A stretch of DNA of 64,000 nucleotides. It comes from Fistulifera solaris. Lineage: Eukaryota > Bacillariophyta > Bacillariophyceae > Naviculales > Stauroneidaceae. The notes below the pieces were generated by a model that was not told where the DNA came from, ran no database searches, and was given only the letters and a program-made list of their open reading frames with translations. The position numbers and the translations under genes are program-made. The stretch lies in NCBI GenBank assembly GCA_030295235.1, contig AP026123.1, positions 1,116,001 through 1,180,000 on the forward strand, given 5' to 3'. This document shows positions 30,441 to 41,845 of this stretch, in pieces; positions within the stretch are counted from its first letter, which is position 1; each line of letters begins with the position of its first letter.

Positions 30441-31562
30441 TTACTTTTCTTTCCTATTTACAATTCCGCCGCCAATTGTATACTTTCCGTATTCCTTTCG
30501 AGGGTCATACACTTCCCAGCGGCCTGTGTTCCGGATGGACAATTGTGAGTAAAGATAAGTCAAGTCGCAATAGCACCTCCAAGTTGATTTTTACGTACTA
30601 GCTGGAAAGATATGTTTATTCCGTTCATACCAGCGCCTCTCAACAACTTTACCGGGGTGACTCTCATCTTTTCAACTCTTGAATCAATTGCACCGATTCG
30701 AACATCATCGTGAACGTCAAAATGGAATAGCGGCCCCGACTTGCCCCTTGCTTTGGTTGCGATCAGATCATAGAAGGTCATATCCTGGGGAATGATCAAA
30801 TCTTCTTTGACATAGATCAATGCGTCCGCCGATATGTTGGCCAGCTCCTTAAACTCTTTGGCAAGATCTAGTCGTACTTGCTCGAGAAAGTCCCCAATCG
30901 TATCGCCCTTTTGCAAACAACGTTTCGACGATGGCCTGAGCCGTCCCAATAACTATAAATAATCTCTAAGTGCTGTTGCTTCATAGCCTCTTGCTTTTCT
31001 TTCCACTCTTTCTCCAAGCGTTTCTTTTCCTTTTCCGCTTCTTCTTCGCGGTGCCTATCAGGTAAAAAAAGATGTGTCGACGGACGGATCTTTTCTTCAC
31101 AAGCCTTGTCGGCGGCTCGGCATTGTCATCAAAGTTATTATCATCGTCATCAAACTCCTGTCCGAACGATAGCGTAGATAGCATCTTTTTCTTTAAATTC
31201 TTCTTCTTCTTTCGCTCTTTCTTCTCTTTCTTTTCGCGCAATTTTCGCTCCTCCTCTGTTTCCGTTATCACTTCCTGCTCAACGGGTTGACTGCGTTTCT
31301 CTTCAATGGCCTTGAATTCTTCTGCCGACAGCAAACCAATCGTTTCTACCGCCGTGTCTTTCGTCGTCCCACCCGCAAATTTGGAATCCAAAAGAGCGGG
31401 GGCTCTCTGAGAATTGCTAATTTGTTGTTTCCGGGCAAGAAAAGCTTCTTGATCGAGCTGCCGCTTGCGTTCAAATTGGGCGGCCCGACTTCCGGCGACA
31501 TTACCTTCGACGGTACGGATCCCTGCATCCGGGCGTTTGAAATTGGCTTGGAAGTCTCCCAT
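30441..31562 (-). CDS. XAP5/FAM50 family nuclear protein (four indels)
   Basis: This is a homologue of FAM50/XAP5 (plant XAP5 CIRCADIAN TIMEKEEPER), a nuclear protein linked to transcription and splicing. Exons are 31562-30599 and 30523-30441, with a 75-nt intron splitting the Ser codon of FPASRWEVYDP. Four homopolymer slips (31091-31094 extra A, 31064-31070 extra, 30909-30912 missing, 30669-30672 missing) cancel to a clean 349 codons. Recovered text includes DPSVDTSFLPDRHREEEAE, EIIYSYWDGSGHRRNVVCKK, GDTIGDFLEQVR, YVKEDLIIPQDMTFYDLI, RGKSGPLFHFDVHDDVR and HPGKVVERRWYERNKHIFP. All are family hallmarks. It is divergent from the Fe-ADH-like gene across a minisatellite. Confidence 0.92.
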
Positions 31563-31631
31563 GTCTAGGAAGAGAGCGAGAACAAGAAATAAAACAAGTT
31601 AACTGTTACGATACTCCGCACCCGTACGTCA

Positions 31632-31895
31632 TAAAATACTGTGGGAGTGTGGTGTTTTATTTTTACGTCTCCAGAAAAAGTGGGAGTGTGGTACTTTTAC
31701 TTCTCCAGAAAAAGTAGGGGTGTGGTATTTTCACGTACCCAGAAAAAGTCGGCGCATGGTATTTGCACGTACCCAGAAAATGTGGGGGTGTGATTTTTGA
31801 CGTGTCCAGAAAAAGTGGGGGTGTAATATTTTTTTTACGTGTCCAGAAAAAGTGGGCGAGTGGTATTTTCACTTACCCAGAAAATGTGGGAATGC
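31632..31895. repeat. 34-bp minisatellite, about 7 copies, in a divergent promoter
   Basis: The motif CCAGAAAAAGTGGGGGTGTG recurs with starts at 31671, 31705, 31739, 31773, 31806, 31843 and 31877. Spacing is 34, 34, 34, 33, 37 and 34. Each unit ends in a CACGTACC-like or ACGTGTCC-like core. It fills most of the 456-bp gap between the FAM50 and Fe-ADH-like start codons. The repetitive 69-aa open frame on the minus strand is an artefact. Confidence 0.92.
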
Positions 31896-32018
31896 GATGT
31901 GGCAGAGGCGGCTGTGGGAAAAGTTTATCCATCGTCGTCCCCATAAAAGATGCGATAGTTCATTGTTGAAACCATGCGATTACCTTAAGTAGCTTTTATT
32001 TCTTTCCATTTGTCTGCC

Positions 32019-32978
32019 ATGAACATTTTTCGCGGAAGAAAAGCGTTGCAAAGTTTTCTGCATTCACAAAGAGCTCATTTCGGCGCAGCTCCGATCTTAC
32101 TGGTGGAAAGCATGCCCCTCAATGGAGTCGAGAACAAGCAAGTCGATGAAGCCTGTCGATGGGCCCGTTTCGTCGTGCAGCAGCAAATGGGATTCCGTAC
32201 GGTCGTTTATCATTCACAACACTCGTTTCCAACCGTGTCGGATCAACAACAGGCCTTCGAAATGGCCTCGCGTGTGGGTGCGTCGACGGTCGCGGCGGTC
32301 GGTTCCGGGAGTGCGATGGATCTGGCGAAAAGCATGTCGTGGGCGGAAGATCGGATATTGATGCCAGCGACACCCACTGCGGTCCTAGTGGCCGGATCAT
32401 CTCATTCGCTCTTTTATGATTTGGCGGAAGATACGCTTGTACCAATGGAACGAAAGGGCGGAGGAACAGTTGCTTTGATGCAATCCAAGACGGATCAATT
32501 GGAAGAGGCTCTGTATGCGTGTCTGGCGATCGCGATTGACAACTTATTTCAAGGAACCAGTAACGATTCTACTATTGTAGATGAGGCGCTGCGGATGATC
32601 AAAGAAAAGACAACGAAGGTGGAAGACGCGGAAGCTTTGCTAATTCGAAGTGGTCAATCATTACGTTACGGTCTAGACGAGAACAATCGCTCCATCCCGT
32701 TAGCAATCGTTTCCAGTCTTGTTACAAACGAATTATCAAGCTATTCTGCTATGGGTGTCATGGCCAGTTTGGTTTCCTCTTTGGTAAACGTACTTCAAGA
32801 CATGTACTCTTTCGGCTTTGACAAGGAACTGCTAGACGCAGCTCCTCGAGCAATCACATCGTCTTCAATCGATTCAATGCTGGCTCATATTCGTGACAAT
32901 CAAGGGGCGACAGGATGTTACGACGTTTCGGAAGAAATACTTCGCAAGGTTCTGCAGTTTCACACGGTCAATTCATAA
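32019..32978 (+). CDS. Iron-containing alcohol dehydrogenase-like protein (divergent)
   Basis: This is an intact 319-aa protein starting at ATG 32019. The nucleotide-binding part resembles the Fe-ADH/dehydroquinate-synthase fold: ASTVAAVGSGSAMDLAKSMS corresponds to the GGGS-x-D-x-AK motif, followed by LMPATPTAV in place of PTTAGTGSE. The later region is short (about 320 versus 380 or more aa in the family), and I cannot place the usual metal-binding His residues with confidence. It may be a catalytically altered relative. The N-terminus (FRGRKALQSFLHSQRAHF) is basic and could be a mitochondrial presequence. No introns. Confidence 0.65.
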   Translation: MNIFRGRKALQSFLHSQRAHFGAAPILLVESMPLNGVENKQVDEACRWARFVVQQQMGFRTVVYHSQHSFPTVSDQQQAFEMASRVGASTVAAVGSGSAMDLAKSMSWAEDRILMPATPTAVLVAGSSHSLFYDLAEDTLVPMERKGGGTVALMQSKTDQLEEALYACLAIAIDNLFQGTSNDSTIVDEALRMIKEKTTKVEDAEALLIRSGQSLRYGLDENNRSIPLAIVSSLVTNELSSYSAMGVMASLVSSLVNVLQDMYSFGFDKELLDAAPRAITSSSIDSMLAHIRDNQGATGCYDVSEEILRKVLQFHTVNS

Positions 32979-33273
32979 AGTTGCAACAGTAACGAAGGTT
33001 CATACATCAAAGTCGTTTGCTTGAACAGGCCCGAATTTTTCAAATGCCGATGACTCGCCCCACAGGCAAGGCTTTTGCTAAGCTAGTAGTACATGGTAAG
33101 AAACGAAGGGTCATAGACAATGTTCAAGGCGTGCAATATGCTGCACGCTATCAAAGTATCCAGTCAAAACATGCGCACTAAGGAAATAGAAGGCATCTAG
33201 TTCTGGATATCTACGTAGCATCAAACATGAAAAATCAACAACGTGTAATAGGGTCTATAAACGAACATAAAAC

Positions 33274-35340
33274 TTATCTAGTTCGTCGAAGCATGTAATA
33301 GGCTGCAAATCGGAAAACTACCTGCAAAGCGAACACCATGCCAATGTTGAACCAGTAGCTTTCAGTGATTCCCGTGATTCCCATGTCTGCAATTACGTCT
33401 TCACCGGGGAGAGGACATGTGCCCACGGGGCCAACCTGAACCGAAACATCATCGCTACAGGGAATATCTCTGCCTTCGAACTCGTTGATGATAAGAGCTG
33501 AATAGCCATATCGAGCAAACGAAAGCCACGTTGCCCATCGAATACCGACGTGAATGCTTTGCAAGGGAATATAGAATCCTCCCATGATCATGAAGAACAA
33601 AGTAATAGGAGGGGCGAGGACCAATGCCAGCTGGCCGTTGGGCATGATAATGCTGATAAACAATCCCATACTCTGAGCCGTCGAGAGCGACATGTAGAAC
33701 GCAAGGATAAAACGAACATATGCCAGGGCCGAAACACGAAAGTTAGCTGTCCAATACACGGCCATGCCATACAAAAGAGGGAACAGGACATTATTTGTCA
33801 TGTCCGACATGGTCTTGGCCAAGAAGTAACTTGCCACACCGTACATTTTCTTGGCTCTTTCTCGTCGAAGTAAAGCGCGCTCCCGCTGGAAAACAGTTAC
33901 TGCGTTAATGACGACTCCATTCGCTTGAGCAATAAGCATAAAAAAGAGAAGTGAATTTCTTTCATAGATACGGGCGGTATTGTCGGGTAAGTGCCACCAA
34001 AAAAGTGCCGTGAAGAATAGATAAACGAGTTGAAGGATAGCCGCAGTCGTGGTCAACCGCTCTCCTCTCTGTTGCTTTAAAGTCCGTACTGTCAGTAGCT
34101 TCAATTGCGTCCAGAAAGTCACGTCGTATTTGGGCGCCGACTGCAATTCTTCTAGAGTGCTCAAGCGACGTCCCAGCTTCGATTGTTCCCTCTGGGTCAG
34201 GTCGGCACATCCAGTCTTACTTGAGCAGTCATTCCAATATTTGGCCAAAGTACGCTCGCCCTTGCGCTCATCGTCCGTAATAATATCCATCAGCCAATCG
34301 GCAATTCCCGTTTCCGGAGGCAACGAAACGACGGTAGGGCAACTCTCTAGATAAGCTCTCGCGCTGGAAGGTTTTCCGTCAAAAATCGCTCGACCTTTGC
34401 TTAACAACAGTAAGTGATCGAACATGTTGTATATAGTCGTCCGCGGTTGATGAATAACCACCGCAATCGAATGACCAAAAGCAGCTAGATCTTTCAAAGT
34501 GGTCATGAGCGAGAGGGCAGTCGTTGCATCCAAGCCGGAGGTCGGTTCATCCAACAAAAGAAGCGACGGCTGCACTACGAGTTCCACGGCCACGGAAACA
34601 CGCTTCCGTTCCCCTCCACTAACGCCTCTTACTGCAGAAAGGGGACTTCCTACCAAGCTATCTCGTACATGCAAGAGACCTAATTCTCTCATGGTGCTCT
34701 CTGTTAATTCTCGTACTTGCGGATCGGGTGTCTCTTGCGATGTTTTCAGACGCGCCGCAAAATAAATATTTTCTTCTACCGTCAGATTCGACAACAGCAA
34801 ATCATCTTGCCAGACTACGCCCACCAGTCGTTTGGGGATCGACCCTTCCTCCCCGTTCACTGTAATGACACTGTCGTCGATCAAATCGTGTGGCCTCGTC
34901 AGAGCCGCAGCCACGCTGATTAGACTCGTCTTGCCGGAGCCGGAGGGGCCCATCCATGCTGTCAGTTGATAGGGCGAGATTTGCGTGGTGATGTTATGCA
35001 AAATAGTCGTGCGCTGTGTCTGCGTTTGATTTGAACCGATCACGGCCGACTTTGTCAAAGGAGCGTATGTCACATTTTCCATCCGGAGCTCGACTTGAGG
35101 AACAGATCGCGTTTGTTTGATACTGGAGTGGCGAGAAAGGTTCTGAGAGCCATCATCGTCATCTTTAGATTCCTTTTGAGGCGGCATCGTTGCTGTCATC
35201 GTCGTTTTATGAAGCAAGTGCTGATGCTTGTGCGCCTTTCCGTCTCTTCGAAACATGGATGATGATCTGGTGCGGTCTTTGCGGACGAGAGAATTCCAAC
35301 GAACCACAAAAAACCGCGAACCTCTCCGCTCCTGCGTCAT
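33274..35340 (-). CDS. ABCG (WHITE-type) half-size ABC transporter
   Basis: This is an intact 688-aa reverse-orientation half transporter: nucleotide-binding domain first, membrane domain second. Walker A GPSGSGKT lies near residue 131, the signature VSGGERKRVSVA near 230, Walker B LLLLDEPTSGLD near 250, and the H-loop VVIHQPR near 285. Six helices follow from about 420 (AAILQLVYLFFTALFWW to FNIGMVFALQVVFRFAAYYM), with a Cys-containing extracellular loop (DIPCSDD..GTCPLPGE) before the last. It must dimerise. Substrates of the family are mostly lipids or sterols, not specified here. Start chosen at ATG 35340. Confidence 0.93.
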   Translation of the reverse strand: MTQERRGSRFFVVRWNSLVRKDRTRSSSMFRRDGKAHKHQHLLHKTTMTATMPPQKESKDDDDGSQNLSRHSSIKQTRSVPQVELRMENVTYAPLTKSAVIGSNQTQTQRTTILHNITTQISPYQLTAWMGPSGSGKTSLISVAAALTRPHDLIDDSVITVNGEEGSIPKRLVGVVWQDDLLLSNLTVEENIYFAARLKTSQETPDPQVRELTESTMRELGLLHVRDSLVGSPLSAVRGVSGGERKRVSVAVELVVQPSLLLLDEPTSGLDATTALSLMTTLKDLAAFGHSIAVVIHQPRTTIYNMFDHLLLLSKGRAIFDGKPSSARAYLESCPTVVSLPPETGIADWLMDIITDDERKGERTLAKYWNDCSSKTGCADLTQREQSKLGRRLSTLEELQSAPKYDVTFWTQLKLLTVRTLKQQRGERLTTTAAILQLVYLFFTALFWWHLPDNTARIYERNSLLFFMLIAQANGVVINAVTVFQRERALLRRERAKKMYGVASYFLAKTMSDMTNNVLFPLLYGMAVYWTANFRVSALAYVRFILAFYMSLSTAQSMGLFISIIMPNGQLALVLAPPITLFFMIMGGFYIPLQSIHVGIRWATWLSFARYGYSALIINEFEGRDIPCSDDVSVQVGPVGTCPLPGEDVIADMGITGITESYWFNIGMVFALQVVFRFAAYYMLRRTR

Positions 35341-35601
35341 CTTCAGCAAAGTGTTACTACATTGTATGCCATACTCTACGTCTTTCTAATAATCGAGTAC
35401 CGCTCCTGTTACTCTCATACAAGGAGTTAATTTATTAGTATTTTTTTTAATAAAAACAACATCCACATAGAATCGAATTACAATGCTTTTTAAGTCAAAT
35501 CCGTCCGCGCCGGCCGACACATACCTTAACTACTTCTTCGCACGACGCGCTTTCACGCAAATGAAACAATGAAGACAACGAGATTCCGTCAAAAGTAAAC
35601 C

Positions 35602-36505
35602 ATGGCGTTGCAATACGAATCGCACAATCAAGAGAGTCCTTTCGGACTATATGGACCGTTGAATGAGAAGCTTAACTTCTACCGGAGCAAGCTCGACACG
35701 TGGGTCGAACACCAGAAAGAATTAGCCGACAAAGTTGCTGCCGAACAGAAGAGGCGATTGCGAAGAAGCAAGCAGAGGTTGATCACCACGTTACATCGCT
35801 TCTTGCGCTAAATATCGACGAGAATCTATATGTTGACGGCAAAGAGAATGTGCATGATGTGCAGGGACGAGTTGAGAACGAACAACAGCGCGTGGAAACT
35901 CTTCAAAAGCAGCTCGACGGCAAGAAACAAGAGCTAGAAGGTACGTCATACATGCGAATCAAGCCCAGCTTCTTTTCAAGCCCTTTCTAATTCTTTTCCC
36001 ATTTGCAGAGCTGCGAAAAGAGTACAACGAGTTTAAAGAGCGAGCGGTCGAAGTTCGGCGACAAAAACAGGAGACGGAAATGTCCAAAGAAACAACGATC
36101 GACGATCTCACTCGAGGAATTATCAACTACAAATATCTCGGTTTGGACTTTGAGCGGGTCCCAGATGATAAGCTACGGTAAGTCGCTTTCTGAATCGCTT
36201 TCGGTATCTTAGCAAGGTTTTTCTCACCCGCGACAATCTTCAGGTTTTGCTTCACCCAGTTGGATCCCAGCAACCCTTCGCGTAAATTTTGGTTCGAGAT
36301 GGATGTTACAGAGCTAGATTGTTCGATTCCAAATTGTGAGCCTCCCATTCGATCAGAGACGAGAGAACAGTTGGTTCAGGCATTCAACAAGAATGAGGAT
36401 ATGCAGGAGTTTGTGCTAGGCATGCGACGTGCTTTCCTGGAAGTATTGGCGGATCAAGTCCATACTCCACCAACGACCAAGCAAAATCTGTCTATCCTGT
36501 CGTAA
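35602..36505 (+). CDS. SPC25: Kinetochore protein Spc25 (one indel)
   Basis: This is a subunit of the Ndc80 complex that links kinetochores to microtubules. Exons are 35602-35940, 36009-36177 and 36244-36505, with introns of 68 and 66 nt. One base is missing near 35752 (AEQK/EAIAKKQAEVDHH); with it the CDS is 257 codons. The N-terminal 150 residues are coiled coil. The C-terminal globular domain reads GIINYKYLGLDFERV, then LRFCFTQLDPSNPSRKFWFEM, the Spc25 core. It ends 92 nt from the convergent SDR gene. Confidence 0.88.
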
Positions 36506-36597
36506 CATGGTGAATCACTATTACTTTAGTTTAAGTACTTGCACTTAGAGCTCTTTTTAAGATGATGTAGTTGGTTTTTTGCTAAACATTTGAAAAG

Positions 36598-37714
36598 TTA
36601 AGCAAGAAGTTCTTCGAGCGATGGCATTCCATCGCCACGGAAATCGTTGATCAACGAAGAATACTTCTTCTTTATCTGTTCATCAGTCAACAAGCCATCC
36701 AACAGTGCATCGAACGAGGGAGCACCTGCATGAACCAACTCGGCGGGGGGATCAGGTAGATCTTTCAATGCTTTTGCCAGTCCTTCTTCTTGATTCAATT
36801 CGAAAGTGACACCATCCGTCGCCGCCCCCTTCAATAGCGTAGCAACCGTAACTAAGGCAACGTCCTCTCGAGAAATTTCAGAAGCGTAGACATCACCTTG
36901 AGACACGTGAACCTTGGCGGAGCCTACCGATTTTTGTCGTTGAGACCTCCCGGTCGAACGACAGCGTAACTCCTGGATCCGGCCGAAGCATACAAATCTC
37001 TCATCGCAGCCTCTCCGGCAATTTTGCTGTCCATAATGCGGTCACCATAAACAAACTTTACAAAGTAGTTGGTAGCCTTAAAGCCCAGACTGTCGGGACG
37101 AGTTGCAGTAGCGGCACTGACTACGACGAGTTTGGAGACTTTCTGGTCGAGGCACGCTTTGGCGGCGTTGTACACGCCCAAATAATCGACAGCAACAGGC
37201 TCACCTCCTTTCTTTTTACCACTGGCAGATGCTGCAAAAATAACTCCAGAAGCTCCCTTTACTGAGTTTTCCAAGCTTTCAAGCTGCGTCACGTCAGCTT
37301 GTGCGTACGACACGAAGGGGCTCTCCTTCTCCAAGATTGACCGACCGGAACGAGTTGTTGCTCGCACGTAGAGACCCTTATTCGCCAGAATTTCGGTGCA
37401 CAACTTGCCGACTTTTCCACCAGCACCGAGAACAACAATAGGAGAATCGGGACTGGAACCAATTCCTCCCTCAGCGGCGTTTGCAACTTGGGAGAACATC
37501 ATGGACGCCGTTACACCAACAATTGCCTGAGAAAAAGGTCACGTCGACTGATGGCATCGGAACTAGCATCAGCTTGCATGAATGGCTCAAATGCGCGCGC
37601 AGCAGGCTCGTGTGAAAAAAGTGCTCTGGTATTTCTGGAAGAAGTGACAGGCCGAACCGTGTATCCTGTCACCAGAGGAGCCAGAAGTAACAAAGACGAC
37701 AAACAAAGCTTCAT
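36598..37714 (-). CDS. Plastid atypical SDR / NAD(P)-binding protein with Tat-like lumen signal (two indels)
   Basis: This is a NAD(P)-binding Rossmann protein of the atypical short-chain dehydrogenase (NmrA/Tic62-like) group, 372 aa after two single-base restorations. These are a T run near 37530 (RRDLFSQAIVGV) and an A run near 36930 (DK/KSVGSAKVHV). A signal peptide (MKLCLSSLLLLAPLVTG) is followed by YTVRP, a plastid-like transit region. Then comes SRRDLF plus a hydrophobic segment ending ANAA, which looks like a twin-arginine thylakoid-lumen signal. The nucleotide site is VVLGAGGKVGKL. Later blocks are ADVTQLESL, KLVVVSAAT and RPGGLND. Confidence 0.78.
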
Positions 37715-38822
37715 ATTGAACTTAAATTGCGGTGCAACGCCAGGTGATTGGTGAATGAGCTACAATACCAGGTATCTTTGTGAAACGGAAGACGAGCACC
37801 GAGTACTGACGAAATGAACGACACGGCATCGAAATGATTAGCGATCATCGTCATCGTCTGCAGCACACAAAAACGAAAGCTTTTATTGCAACCTCGCTGA
37901 TGTCATCTTTCAAGTAGTATAGCATTTTGTGTACAATGGCATTGGGTCCCGGAAAAGATTTGTCTCATTTAGTCACGAACTCTAAAGAGGGTCCAGTCTG
38001 TCCGTGCACCCTGGAAAGAAATTGTGCAAACACACTGCGACATTTAATGCCGTTTTGGTACCGCTACGAGGATATAGTACTATTCATAGTTACACTAGTT
38101 TTCTCCTACTAATTAGCCTACTGTATAAGCAAGACACAAAAATGCAAGGTATTTGCACACATGCACACACAAAAAAAATGATTTCGGCCCATTTCCTGTC
38201 ATGGAGCCACCTTTGAAAGATTCCTTCACGGTTCTTGCTATTTCTTTCGTGATTACTATCATTCGTTTACATATGAAGATAAGGGTGTATAAAAGGCGCA
38301 AAAGGTGCTTCAAGTCTTCTTTTTACTGATTATATTATGACGTTTTGTCGTCGACAATCGTCGAGTGAGGGTCCGTGCACGTCACATTTCTCGCGCATTC
38401 CAGCCATTAACTAGCATTAGGCATCCTTCAACTTCATTTCTGACAAGGTCTTCGGCCTTAGACTTACTAGCGGACTAGAAGTGCTGAACGATTATCATTT
38501 TCTTGGCATTCATCTTTCCATGCAGGGCAAAACTGCCTAAACGACGCCAGCCGTCAAATAATTGACCTAACATGCTCCAACCCCCAGGCGCAGAAACAAT
38601 GGCCTCGCTCGAGTGGAAAGTCAGCGGTAGCGCTTAAGCAGAGTGGCAGTGACTGTCGGTTGGAGAGAACGTTTCACGATGAGCATTCACAATGAAGTGG
38701 GCTAGTTTCTCAGGTCGCTCTGTCTTTGAACTATCAAATGATACTTTACTTTTTTATTTTAAGAAATAACAGCTGCAGACGGAATTGTCCGCAGATTTAA
38801 GTTGGCGATCTTTGTTTCGATT
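37715..38822. other. Intergenic, no gene seen
   Basis: This is 1.1 kb of spacer. I checked both strands and found no domain, RNA gene or notable repeat. Confidence 0.45.
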
Positions 38823-41800
38823 CTAAGGGCATGGTCGATCTCCGCAGCAATTACATTCGATGTTACATCCCACAATCAATTCTTCGAGCTTTCCCAAACC
38901 GGTGCCACGCCTGCTGCATAAAGCCACGGATACCTCACCGCTCAAAAGAGGATTATTCTCTAGGTTAAGCAACTCTGAAATTGCAAAAAGTTAGGAAGGT
39001 CTGAAAACTAGTGTCGAATCTTGCCGATGCACGTACCCAATGTCTTTAGATCATCAAAACCAGCTGGGACAACTCCAGAAAAGTTATTGCCGTCTAAGCT
39101 AAGTTCCATGAGGGTTGCATTCAGCCCGCGGAAATCTTCTGACAATTCACCCCCAAATTTAGCGTTCGATAAGTGAAGCTCGCTGAGGGCAGGGAGACTG
39201 AAGAGTTCATTAGGTAGTTCTCCCGACATGCTAGTATTCCCCAGATTCAAGACGCGGAGGTTGGTCATCAATGATATGCTGCTCGGTATGCTGCCTTCAA
39301 TATTGTTACCGCCGAGCTGTAGTTCTTGTAAGTTTCCATTGTAAATCGTCGTGGGGATTGCGCCAGAAAATTCGTTATTCTGCAAATTCAGGATTTCTGT
39401 CACAAACCAAATTGTCAGAGCATATAAGACTGGCGAGATATCACGAGTCCAGTGACCTTACCTAATTCGGAAGCAAGCCCCATTTCAGATGGAATCTGAC
39501 CAGAAAGTCCGTTTCCTTCCAGCACAAGCGTTGTTAAGTTGTCGAGTTGGGCGAAGGAAGTAGGTAAGCTGCCTTTAATGCCATTACGAGCCAGGTTCAA
39601 TAATGCTAAATTTGGATGGGCATCAACGGCGAGTTCAGAGATGTCACCCGCGAAAGCGTTACCTTCCAAATTCAAACTTTCAAGTTTCCCGAGAGGTGAA
39701 AACACAGACAATACGCCGCTGGTCTTATAGTTCCTTGGCAAATGAAACAACTTGAGATCAGAGAGTTTCCCGATCTCGGCTGGTAAACGAGAGTTTAGCA
39801 CGAAAATGTCATCAGGGCCAAAGAAACCTTGCTCAAACTCCCTTTCGGCTTGTTCTGGTTATCACGAAGGTTGAGATTGACAGGTAAAATGAGACACATA
39901 AATACATTATTCCAGAAACTTACCGAAATTCAACTCCTCGATTATACCCTCGTCATTGCATCCAACGGCCGCCCAGTCACATTCGTCAGTTGCCGAAAGC
40001 CATGATTGTTCATCTGCATAACACGTTTTCTGGATATTGCACTGCTTCCAAGAGTCGCCATCCATAGCAAAGTAAAACACAGCAAGAATGTATCGTTGAA
40101 AGAGTTTGGTTTCATTATCCTCCTGAATTTCATAGTCATCCGTTGAAGCTATCCACTTAGCAGCCTTATTCTGCACAGATTCACGATTTTGGAGTACTGA
40201 AATATCGGTAATGGCAGATAAGCGTTCAAGCAGCAAAGGGAATGAGGCGCTGGTGGGCGCAGCAGTCGGAGCAGGAGTTGGAGGATCGGTTGCAATGGTC
40301 TCTGCATCGCCATTGTTTGAAAGGAGGACCGCCGGAACGACAGCAGCTATGACAACTAAGACCAAAAGGGCTGCACCATAACATACGAGCCTTTTGATGC
40401 TTCGACGTTCCCACTCCTCGTTAACTTCATCTTTTCCTGAAATAACCGCTACCCCAGTCGCATCAACGACTGTCTCAGCGAAAAAAGGCACACCTGGGTT
40501 GGCAAGCGCCGGTTGTTCTGGATCAGGGTCATTTCTTGCAGGATTCGGTCCCGAAATCTCTTCCGAGATAGGTGAGGGTGGCGCGTCAACACCTAGATGA
40601 TCGGGCTCGGAAGCATAATCCCCGTAACTGATTTCGGGTTTCCAGTCGTTCTCTGAAGATATTGCTTGAAAGTCAAGAGACGGTACTGCCCGATCTGCGC
40701 TTGTCACCTCAACAGACTGAGTCTTGCTCAAGAGATCTGTCATCGTCGACGAAGGACCCTGAAACTGCATACCCTTACCCGACGCCAGGCCTTGAGCATT
40801 TCCTTGTTCATAGCTCAAACCTTGACGTTCTGGTGCATGTTTACGAACTAAATCTTGCTCGAGCTGTTGCAAAGAGGTGGACATACCGACCGCGATAGCA
40901 CCGGGCTTTGCTGCAACGGCTCCTCCCGCCTGTCGCTTTGTTGCTATGTCTTGCTCCAATGCTTGCAAAGTACTTCGACCACCAGCTCCAGCCTGCTTCG
41001 CGTTAATGTCACGCTCTAGCTGTTGCAACGGATTGGATGTGCCGACCGCGACAGCTCCGGGCATTGCGGCAGAGCTTGCACCCACTTGTCGCTTAGTAGC
41101 AATCTCTTGTTCTAATGATTGTAAAGTATTTCGCCCGACACTCGCCGCTTGCTTTACGTTTAAGTCACGTTCTAGCTGCTCTAGTGAGGTTGAGGGGCTG
41201 ACCGCGACGGCCCCGGGCTCGGCTGCAACATTTCCACCCGCCAGTCGCTTGGTCGCAATGTCTTGCTCTAACGCTTGCAAGGTGTTGCGCCCAACCGACG
41301 CGGCTTGCTTGACGTTCAAATCACGCTCTAGCTGTTCCAACGAAGAAGACGCACTAACTGCGACGGCTCCGGGTGTAGTAGCAAAGTTCGCCCCCGCTTG
41401 CCGCTTTGTAGCAATATCTTGTTCTAGCGCCTGCAAGGGAGTTTCGCCCAGCACTGCCTGCCTGCTTGGCGTTGATGTCGCGCTCTAGCTGTTCCAACGA
41501 AGTCGACGCGCTCACCGAGACGGCCCCCGGTTGCGTAGCGCGACTGGAAACCGGCTGCTTGCCATTCGAAGTGCGATCCGAACCGCCCACACTGACAGCA
41601 CCCGGCATGGTAGCCGCCGTCGTCGGTCGATTCTGTTGCTTCGAAACTATCTCTTGCTCCAACTTCTGGACCTTTTCGAGTTGTGTACCCGCAGAGGTAG
41701 TTTCTCTTGCGTTAGCAGATTGACTTTGAGACGGGGAGGTCGAGTCCTGTCCAGCCAAAGCGCTGTCGTCGGATTTCGCTTCGTCGGCGTTCGCTCGACC

Positions 41801-41845
41801 TTGCGTCTTCTCCTTCTCATCTGACTTCTCGTTGTTGGGATTCAT
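38823..41845 (-). CDS. Single-pass LRR membrane protein with 52-residue cytoplasmic repeats (one indel)
   Basis: This is a receptor-like protein of about 941 aa. Four exons: 41845-39924, 39854-39462, 39396-39037 and 38974-38823, with introns of 62-69 nt cut at equivalent phases within LRRs. One extra base near 41443 breaks exon 1. Residues 1-110 are acidic/Gln-rich. Then about 4.5 copies of a 52-aa repeat follow (LQALEQDIATKRQAG..PGAVAVS..SLEQLERDLNVKQA). A membrane helix (LVCYGAALLVLVVIAAVVPA) is followed by a Cys-paired LRR N-cap (CNIQKTC..CDWAAVGC) and about 11 plant-type LRRs (LNLEGNAFAGDI). A Cys-rich end CNIECNCCGDRPCP closes it. No kinase domain is present. Confidence 0.85.

Noticed and set aside
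31663-31872. 69-aa minus-strand frame with repeated FFLDT-like peptide
   Set aside because: It is a by-product of the 34-bp minisatellite.
31632-31895. CRISPR-like array
   Set aside because: The units are contiguous tandem repeats without unique spacers, in a eukaryotic genome.
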